Below the pieces are notes generated by a model. It saw only the letters and a list, made by a program, of their open reading frames with translations, had not been told where the DNA came from and made no database searches. Below, piece by piece: positions 13,596-20,658 of a DNA stretch of 20,658 nucleotides (positions are counted from its first letter, which is position 1; every line of letters begins with the position of its first letter). A program made the position numbers and the translations under genes. The stretch lies in NCBI GenBank assembly GCA_029067025.1, contig JAIEFH010000289.1, forward strand, positions 1 to 20,658, written 5' to 3'. This DNA comes from Oscillospiraceae bacterium (GTDB lineage: Bacteria > Bacillota > Clostridia > Oscillospirales > Oscillospiraceae).

Positions 13596-15554
13596 ATGTC
13601 TGAAGAGCGCAATGAATTGAATGAAATCAACAACACCCAGGTGGAGCACGAGTATGGCGCGTCCGAGATCCAGGTGCTGGAGGGCCTGGAGGCTGTCCGC
13701 AAGCGCCCCGGTATGTATATCGGCTCCACGTCGGCCTCCGGCCTGCACCACCTGGTCTATGAGATCGTGGACAACGCCATCGACGAGGCATTGGCGGGCT
13801 ACTGCGACCAGATCACCGTGGAGATCCTGGACGGCGATGTGATCCGGGTCACCGACAACGGCCGCGGCGTCCCCGTGGACATCCAGCCCCAGACGGGCAA
13901 GCCCGCCCTGGAAGTGGTGTATACCGTCCTCCACGCCGGCGGCAAGTTTGGCGGCGGCGGATACAAGGTGTCCGGCGGCCTCCATGGCGTGGGCGGCAGC
14001 GTGGTTAACGCGCTGAGTGAGCGGATGGAGGTGCGCGTCCATAAAAACGGCCAGATTTACGAGGTCAAGTTCTCCCGGGGGGCCATTACCCAGGAAATGA
14101 CGGTCATCGGGACCACGGACAAGACCGGCACCGAGGTGGTGTTCAAGCCCGACCCCGAGATGTTCGAGACCACCGTGTACGACTACGAGACCCTCCACCG
14201 CCGGATGCGGGAGCAGGCGTTTTTGAACGCCGGCGTGAAGATCCTCATGGCCGACCGCCGCCCCGGACAGGAGCAGGAGGAGTTCATGCACTACGAGGGC
14301 GGCATCCGGGAATTTGTCACCTTCATCAACCAGAACAAGACCCCCCTCCACGAGAAGGTCATCTACATGGCCGGCTCCAAAGACGACTCCATGGCGGAGA
14401 TCGCCATGCAGTACTGCGAGGACAGCTATAACGAGATCATCGTCTCCTTTGCCAACAACGTCCACACCCCGGAGGGCGGTATGCACGAGGAGGGCTTGAA
14501 GCGTGCCCTGACCACCGTGCTCAACTCCTACGGCAAAAAGGCCAAGCTGCTGAAGGACGAGGACAAGGTGTCCGGCGACGACTGCCGGGAGGGCCTGACC
14601 TGCGTCATCTCCGTCAAGTTGACCGAGGCCCAGTTCGAGGGCCAGACCAAGGCGAAGCTGGGCAACAGCGAGATGCGCACCCTGGTGAACAACGTGGTGT
14701 CCGACAAGCTGGAGCAGTTCCTGGAGGAGAACCCCGCCGTAGGTAAAGCAATTCTGGAAAAGGCACTGATGGCTTCCCGCGCCCGTGAGGCCGCCCGGAA
14801 GGCCCGTGAATCGGTGCGCCGCAAGACGGCGCTGGAGTCCGGCCAGATGCCGGACAAGCTCCAGGACTGCAACGAGCGTGACCCGGCCCTGTGCGAGCTG
14901 TATATCGTGGAGGGCGACTCCGCCGCCGGCTCGGCCATCGACGGCCGGGACAGCCGCTTCCAAGCCATTCTGGCCATGTGGGGCAAGATGCTCAACGTGG
15001 AGAAGGCCCGTGCGGACAAGATTTACGGCAATGACAAGCTGTATCCCCTGGTGCTGGGCCTGGGCGCGGGCATTGGCGAGGAGTTCAACATCGAAAAGCT
15101 GCGCTACCACAAGATCATCATCATGTCCGATGCCGACGTGGACGGCGCCCACATCCGCACCCTGCTGCTGACCTTCTTCTTCCGCTATATGCGGCCCCTC
15201 ATTGAGAAGGGGTACGTCTACTCCGCCGTGCCGCCGCTGTACAAGCTGACCCGGGGCAAGACGACCCGGGTGGCTTACTCCGACGAGGAGCGGGATAAGG
15301 TGTCCGCCGAGATGCGTGGGGACAACCCCAACGTAAAGGTAGACATCAGCCGCTTCAAGGGCCTGGGCGAAATGGATCCCCACGAGTTGTGGGAGACCAC
15401 CATGGACCCGGAGCGCCGCACCCTGCGCCGGATCACGCTGGAGGACGCGGTGGCGGCGGACAACATCTTCACCATCCTCATGGGGGAGAAGGTGGAGCCC
15501 CGCAAGGAGTGGATCGAGGAGAACGCCAAATACGCCCTGAATCTTGACTATTAA
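13596..15554 (+). CDS. gyrB: DNA gyrase subunit B
   Basis: The 652-residue ATPase subunit of gyrase. The GHKL ATPase domain shows VRKRPGMYIGST (34-45), YEIVDNAIDEALAG with the catalytic Glu56, and GVPVDIQPQTGKPALEVVYT, then GGLHGVGGSVVNALS. The Toprim domain begins YIVEGDSAAGSA (E439, D441) and contains IIIMSDADVDGAHIRTLL. The end has the RFKGLGEMDP and N-L-D-Y tail expected of GyrB rather than ParE. In the Toprim region AMWGK replaces the usual PL(K/R)GK, and the family GDSAGGSA is GDSAAGSA. GGAGG is six bases before the ATG. Confidence 0.97.
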   Translation: MSEERNELNEINNTQVEHEYGASEIQVLEGLEAVRKRPGMYIGSTSASGLHHLVYEIVDNAIDEALAGYCDQITVEILDGDVIRVTDNGRGVPVDIQPQTGKPALEVVYTVLHAGGKFGGGGYKVSGGLHGVGGSVVNALSERMEVRVHKNGQIYEVKFSRGAITQEMTVIGTTDKTGTEVVFKPDPEMFETTVYDYETLHRRMREQAFLNAGVKILMADRRPGQEQEEFMHYEGGIREFVTFINQNKTPLHEKVIYMAGSKDDSMAEIAMQYCEDSYNEIIVSFANNVHTPEGGMHEEGLKRALTTVLNSYGKKAKLLKDEDKVSGDDCREGLTCVISVKLTEAQFEGQTKAKLGNSEMRTLVNNVVSDKLEQFLEENPAVGKAILEKALMASRAREAARKARESVRRKTALESGQMPDKLQDCNERDPALCELYIVEGDSAAGSAIDGRDSRFQAILAMWGKMLNVEKARADKIYGNDKLYPLVLGLGAGIGEEFNIEKLRYHKIIIMSDADVDGAHIRTLLLTFFFRYMRPLIEKGYVYSAVPPLYKLTRGKTTRVAYSDEERDKVSAEMRGDNPNVKVDISRFKGLGEMDPHELWETTMDPERRTLRRITLEDAVAADNIFTILMGEKVEPRKEWIEENAKYALNLDY

Positions 15555-15583
15555 GCGGCGCAACAACATAAGCGGAGGTCTTT

Positions 15584-18136
<2,553 letters not shown>

Positions 18137-18574
18137 ATGAAAACCGTTACCCTGTATACCGACGGCGCCTGCTCGGGCAATCCCGGCCCTGGCGGCTGGG
18201 GGGCCATCCTGATGTACGGCTCCCACAAGAAGGAACTCAGCGGCGGCGAGCGGCAGACCACCAATAACCGCATGGAATTGACCGCCGTGATCCGCGGCCT
18301 GGAGGCCCTCAACGAACCCTGCATTGTGGAGCTCTACTCCGATTCCAAGTACGTCATCGACGCGCTGGAAAAGGGCTGGGCGAAGGGCTGGAAGGCCCGG
18401 GGCTGGGTCAAGGCCGACAAGAAGCCCGCGTTGAACCCCGATTTGTGGGATCGTCTGCTGGCGCTGTGCGCCAAGCATACCGTGAAGCTCCACTGGGTCA
18501 AGGGCCACGCCGCGAACCCCTATAACAACCGCTGTGACGAGCTGGCGGTGGGGGAGTGGCAGAAATTGAAGTAA
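18137..18574 (+). CDS. rnhA: Ribonuclease HI
   Basis: The 145-residue enzyme degrades RNA in RNA-DNA hybrids. The four catalytic carboxylates are visible: D9 (LYTDGACSGNPGPGG), E47 (NNRMELTAVI), D69 (LYSDSKYVIDA) and D134 (NNRCDELA), with H124 in WVKGHAANP. The basic handle segment GWAKGWKARGWVKADKKP is present, as in E. coli RNase HI. Length is normal. The ATG follows the gyrA stop directly (TAAATG), so translation is likely coupled to gyrA. Its placement links hybrid removal with gyrase and origin functions. Confidence 0.96.
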   Translation: MKTVTLYTDGACSGNPGPGGWGAILMYGSHKKELSGGERQTTNNRMELTAVIRGLEALNEPCIVELYSDSKYVIDALEKGWAKGWKARGWVKADKKPALNPDLWDRLLALCAKHTVKLHWVKGHAANPYNNRCDELAVGEWQKLK

Positions 18575-18610
18575 ACCACATATAAATATTGACAATAGGA
18601 GGATACTGTT

Positions 18611-18766
18611 ATGGATGAGGTTGCGTTCGACAAAGCGTTTTCTGAGTATTTGAATGACGATTCGTTTATAAAGGCCAACGATTGCATCTATGATCTTGCC
18701 CGTGCCGCGTTTGTTGCCGGCTGGAAAGCGGCGATCAGTTCGGTGCAGGCAGAATCAGAGAAATAA
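18611..18766 (+). CDS. Small protein, 51 aa, AGWKAA family (paralogue of 19045-19224)
   Basis: I do not recognise a named family. The peptide starts MDEVAFDKAFSEYLNDD and contains LARAAFVAGWKAA (29-41). Over the first 44 positions it is identical to the product of 19045-19224 at 24, without gaps. It looks like a helical, acidic, soluble protein with no signal or membrane span. AGGAGG (18597-18602) is eight bases before the ATG. No clear promoter of its own is seen, so it may ride on the gyrA-rnhA transcript, and a strong terminator follows. An RHH gene lies convergent on the other side of that terminator. Confidence 0.75.
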   Translation: MDEVAFDKAFSEYLNDDSFIKANDCIYDLARAAFVAGWKAAISSVQAESEK

Positions 18767-18770
18767 ACAG

Positions 18771-18798
18771 AAAGCCCCTCCCGTCCGGGAGGGGCTTT
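18771..18798. terminator. Bidirectional terminator between the small gene and the RHH gene
   Basis: AAAGCCCCTCCCG (18771-18783) and CGGGAGGGGCTTT (18786-18798) pair perfectly over 13 bp. On the plus strand TTTTCTTATTTT follows; on the minus strand a weaker T-rich run follows. It ends transcription of the plus-strand gene and of the convergent RHH gene. Confidence 0.9.
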
Positions 18799-18800
18799 TC

Positions 18801-18956
18801 TTATTTTGAGTTCTTTTCCAGTTGTTCCAAGTGTTTTCTCAAGGCAAGGTTGATATAGCTGGAAACTGGGCGGTCATCGTATTCAGCCAGTTCCTTGACT
18901 TTTAAATAGACTGGCTCATCAAGCGTAATACTAATCTGTACTTTCAATGGTTTCAT
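18801..18956 (-). CDS. Ribbon-helix-helix (CopG/Arc-type) regulator, 51 aa
   Basis: The 51-residue product reads like a ribbon-helix-helix DNA-binding protein: the beta strand KVQISITLDEPV (5-16), helix YLKVKELAEYDD, turn RPVSS, helix SYINLALRKHLEQL. This class includes plasmid and transposon repressors and many antitoxins; which one is not decided by the sequence. The ATG at 18956 has AGGTG six bases upstream; an ATG two codons earlier overlaps that site. A TGGTATAAC extended -10 (about 18974-18982, minus strand) could be its promoter. It lies between two paralogous small genes and is AT-rich compared with the housekeeping genes. Confidence 0.8.
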   Translation of the reverse strand: MKPLKVQISITLDEPVYLKVKELAEYDDRPVSSYINLALRKHLEQLEKNSK

Positions 18957-18985
18957 AATCATCACCTGTATATGTTATACCATTT

Positions 18986-19028
18986 CAAATGATAGAATGT
19001 TGACAAATGATATATACTGATATATATT
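18986..19028 (+). promoter_or_regulatory. Promoter of the second small gene with tandem operator-like repeats
   Basis: TTGACA (19000-19005), 17 bases, TATATT (19023-19028). Between and over the two boxes stand tandem decamers TGATATATAC (19008-19017) and TGATATATAT (19018-19027). CAAATGATA also occurs at 18986-18994 and again at 19004-19012. Ten-base tandem half-sites are typical of RHH operators, so the neighbouring regulator may act here. Confidence 0.65.
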
Positions 19029-19044
19029 ATTATAGGGTGATATT

Positions 19045-19224
19045 ATGAATGAAGTCGAATTTGATAAAGCTCTATCCGATTTTCTGGATGATGAAGAATG
19101 TGAAAAAGTGAATGAGGCTGTTTACAGCCTGATTCGTGTTGCGTTTACCGCCGGATGGAAGGCGGCGCTGAAGTCCGATATTGGGAAGTTCATGAAGGTT
19201 GAGGAGTATGATCGGCCTGTGTAA
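19045..19224 (+). CDS. Small protein, 59 aa, AGWKAA family (paralogue of 18611-18766)
   Basis: The peptide begins MNEVEFDKALSDFLDDEE and contains LIRVAFTAGWKAA (29-41), followed by a longer tail ending EEYDRPV. It is 24/44 identical to the product of 18611-18766, so the pair arose by duplication or joint acquisition. AGGGTG (19034-19039) stands five bases before the ATG, and the promoter just upstream would give a leader of only about 10 bases. The elaborate stem-loop at 19240-19320 begins 15 bases after its stop, as part of its 3' untranslated region. No function can be assigned. Confidence 0.75.
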   Translation: MNEVEFDKALSDFLDDEECEKVNEAVYSLIRVAFTAGWKAALKSDIGKFMKVEEYDRPV

Positions 19225-19233
19225 TCAGCGGCA

Positions 19234-19326
19234 GGGGAGGGCTGGCCGGGGTCGATCGGAGAAACAGCTCTCCAGCGCCCCGTAGCCTAGAGCTGTTTCG
19301 TAGAGAGACCCCGGCCGGCCATTCCC
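19234..19326 (+). other. Long nested stem-loop, possible structured RNA or DNA element
   Basis: Outer stem GGCTGGCCGGGGTC (19240-19253) with GACCCCGGCCGGCC (19307-19320): 14 pairs, one G-U. Symmetric 7x7 internal loop: GATCGGA (19254-19260) against GTAGAGA (19300-19306). Inner stem GAAACAGCTCT (19261-19271) with AGAGCTGTTTC (19289-19299): 11 perfect pairs. Apical loop of 17 bases. Beyond a one-base mismatch five further pairs (19234-19238 with 19322-19326) extend the base. No T run follows, so it is not a simple terminator. Confidence 0.7.
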
Positions 19327-19346
19327 GGATAGCATGGAATAAGAAC

Positions 19347-19371
19347 AGCCCCCCGTTTTCGACGGGGGGCT
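19347..19371 (-). terminator. aspS terminator
   Basis: AGCCCCCCGT (19347-19356) pairs with ACGGGGGGCT (19362-19371) around TTTCG. On the minus strand TGTTCTTATT follows. It lies four bases after the aspS stop. Confidence 0.9.
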
Positions 19372-19375
19372 TGCC

Positions 19376-20656
19376 TTATTCTTCTTCTACTGCCGTACAG
19401 GCGATGTTCAGCTCATCAAGCTGTTTCTGTTCCACGGTGCTGGGCGCGCCCATCATCAGATCCTGGGCCCGCTGGTTCATGGGGAAGGGGATGACCTCCC
19501 GGATGGACTCCTCGCCGGTGAGCAGCATAATCATGCGGTCCACCCCGGGGGCGGCGCCCGCGTGGGGGGGCGCGCCGTAGGTGAAGGCGTTGTACATGGC
19601 GGGGAATTTGGCCTTCACGTCGTCCTCGCCCAGCCGCACCAGCTGGAACGCCTCGATCATGATCTCGGGGTCGTGGTTGCGCACCGCGCCGGAGGCCGTC
19701 TCGTAGCCGTTGCACACCAGGTCGTACTGGAACGCAGTGATGGTCAGGGGATCCACCTCGCCCGCCGCCGCTTTCTTCAAAATATCCAGCCCGCCGTTGG
19801 GCATGGAGAAGGGGTTGTGGCAGAATTCCAGTTCGCCGCTCTCCTCGCCGATCTCATACATGGGGAAGTCCACGATCCAGCAGAACTGGTACTGCTCCTT
19901 GTCCATGTGGTTGGGGCAGAACGCGCCCAGCTTGGAGCGCAGCACGCCGGCGGTTTTCTGGGCCACGCCCAGCTTGCCCGCCGTCAGCCCCACGAAGCAG
20001 CCGGGTACCAGTCCAAGGGACTGGACTACTTGCTCCTTGATGGGCTGGACAAACTTGGCGATGCCGCCCACGATCTCCTGGTTCTCGTCGTAGCGGAACC
20101 AGTAGGCTTTCTCCCCGGCCTGAACCTCCACGTCGGCGCACAGCTTGTCGATCTGCTTGCGGGTGCCCTCGAACCCGGTGACCACCACGGCCTTGACGGT
20201 GTTCCCCTCGAAGGGCCCGAAGCCGCACCCGGCCAGCGGGGCGGTGGCGTCCTGGATCAGCAGGTCGATGCGCAGGTCGGGCTTGTCGGTGCCGTAGAGC
20301 TCCATGGCGTCGTTGAACTTGATGCGGCGGAAGGGGGCGGGGGTGACCCGGTCGTAGACGCCGAACTGCTTAAACACAGGCACCAGCACCCGCTCCAGCA
20401 CGGACAGCACGTCGTCCTGGGTGGCGAAGGACATCTCCATGTCCAGCTGGTAGAACTCGCCGGGGGTGCGGTCGCCCCGGGCGTCCTCGTCCCGGAAGCA
20501 GGGGGCGATCTGGAAGTACTTGTCGAAGCCGGAGGCCATCAGCAGCTGTTTGAACTGCTGGGGGGCCTGGGGCAGGGCGTAGAACTTGCCGGGGTGCTTG
20601 CGGGAGGGCACCAGGTAGTCCCGGGCGCCCTCGGGGGAGGAGGCGGTCAGGATGGG
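19376..20656 (-). CDS. aspS: Aspartate--tRNA ligase, C-terminal 426 residues (5' end outside window)
   Basis: The frame is open to the window edge, and the first visible residues (ILTASSPEGARDYLVPSR) belong to the class II catalytic core, so the N-terminal anticodon-binding domain is missing only because of the window. Visible landmarks are FYALPQAPQQFKQLLM, motif 2 CFRDEDARGDRTPGEF, the bacterial GAD insertion (about KAVVVTGFEGTRKQIDKLC), the WIVDFPMYE segment, and motif 3 GAAPGVDRMIMLLTGEESIRE. The tail ends with acidic residues at the TAA. It charges tRNA-Asp; whether it is discriminating or also charges tRNA-Asn is not resolved here. A terminator follows. Confidence 0.96.
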   Translation of the reverse strand, partial: PILTASSPEGARDYLVPSRKHPGKFYALPQAPQQFKQLLMASGFDKYFQIAPCFRDEDARGDRTPGEFYQLDMEMSFATQDDVLSVLERVLVPVFKQFGVYDRVTPAPFRRIKFNDAMELYGTDKPDLRIDLLIQDATAPLAGCGFGPFEGNTVKAVVVTGFEGTRKQIDKLCADVEVQAGEKAYWFRYDENQEIVGGIAKFVQPIKEQVVQSLGLVPGCFVGLTAGKLGVAQKTAGVLRSKLGAFCPNHMDKEQYQFCWIVDFPMYEIGEESGELEFCHNPFSMPNGGLDILKKAAAGEVDPLTITAFQYDLVCNGYETASGAVRNHDPEIMIEAFQLVRLGEDDVKAKFPAMYNAFTYGAPPHAGAAPGVDRMIMLLTGEESIREVIPFPMNQRAQDLMMGAPSTVEQKQLDELNIACTAVEEE

Positions 20657-20658
20657 GG

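Noticed and set aside
13503..15569. 688-codon minus-strand frame opposite gyrB
   Set aside because: Same antisense pattern; no ribosome-binding site or domain, and GyrB is complete on the plus strand.
19195..19221. Shared EYD(D)RPV motif between the second small protein's C-terminus and the RHH protein
   Set aside because: The DNA encoding the two is not similar and the motif is short; treated as chance.

Overview
The window is a chromosomal replication-origin region from a high-GC member of the Clostridia. Protein style and gene order (jag-yidC-yidD-rnpA-rpmH, then dnaA-dnaN-yaaA-recF-remB-gyrB-gyrA, with hemZ, a PH-domain gene between remB and gyrB, and Clostridia-type tRNAs) suggest an Oscillospiraceae-type gut anaerobe (Flavonifractor, Intestinimonas or Oscillibacter-like). 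The genus is an inference. Housekeeping genes point away from the origin on both sides: left of about 8.6 kb on the minus strand, right of it on the plus strand.

Layout. 1-1617: 3' end of a possible Cys/His amidase-like protein with its terminator, then 3'-terminal remnants only: the C-terminal half of a CCA-adding enzyme, the last codons of a tyrosine integrase and, on the minus strand, a Fic-like tail. 1618-1917: three minus-strand tRNAs (transcribed Met, Glu, Val) with a strong promoter and a terminator. 2001-4216: metallo-beta-lactamase-fold hydrolase and hemZ, overlapping, with a promoter. 4279-7736: rpmH-rnpA-yidD-yidC-jag from a consensus promoter to a strong terminator, interrupted by two copies of a foldable intergenic repeat. 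7832-8678: an AT-rich insert at the origin, with a 45-residue membrane peptide overlapping an HD hydrolase. 8775-10400: dnaA, flanked by non-canonical DnaA-box-like motifs and a possible unwinding element before dnaN. 10401-18574: dnaN, yaaA, recF, remB, PH-domain protein, gyrB, gyrA and rnhA, tightly packed. 18575-19330: an AT-rich islet of three very short genes (two paralogues around a ribbon-helix-helix regulator) followed by an elaborate stem-loop. 19347-20656: terminator and 3' part of aspS on the minus strand.

How the parts work together: DnaA, DnaN, RecF, gyrase and RNase HI cover initiation, processivity, repair, supercoiling and RNA-hybrid removal. L34 and RnpA link the cluster to translation and tRNA processing. 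YidC, YidD and Jag/KhpB handle membrane-protein insertion and RNA binding. The parts not explained by standard annotation are the small-gene/RHH/stem-loop islet (18.6-19.3 kb), the two repeats with a swapped but still pairing apical hairpin (6.5 and 7.3 kb), the peptide-HD insert at the origin, and the atypical DnaA DNA-contact motif alongside the lack of a perfect DnaA box in the flanking sequence read here.
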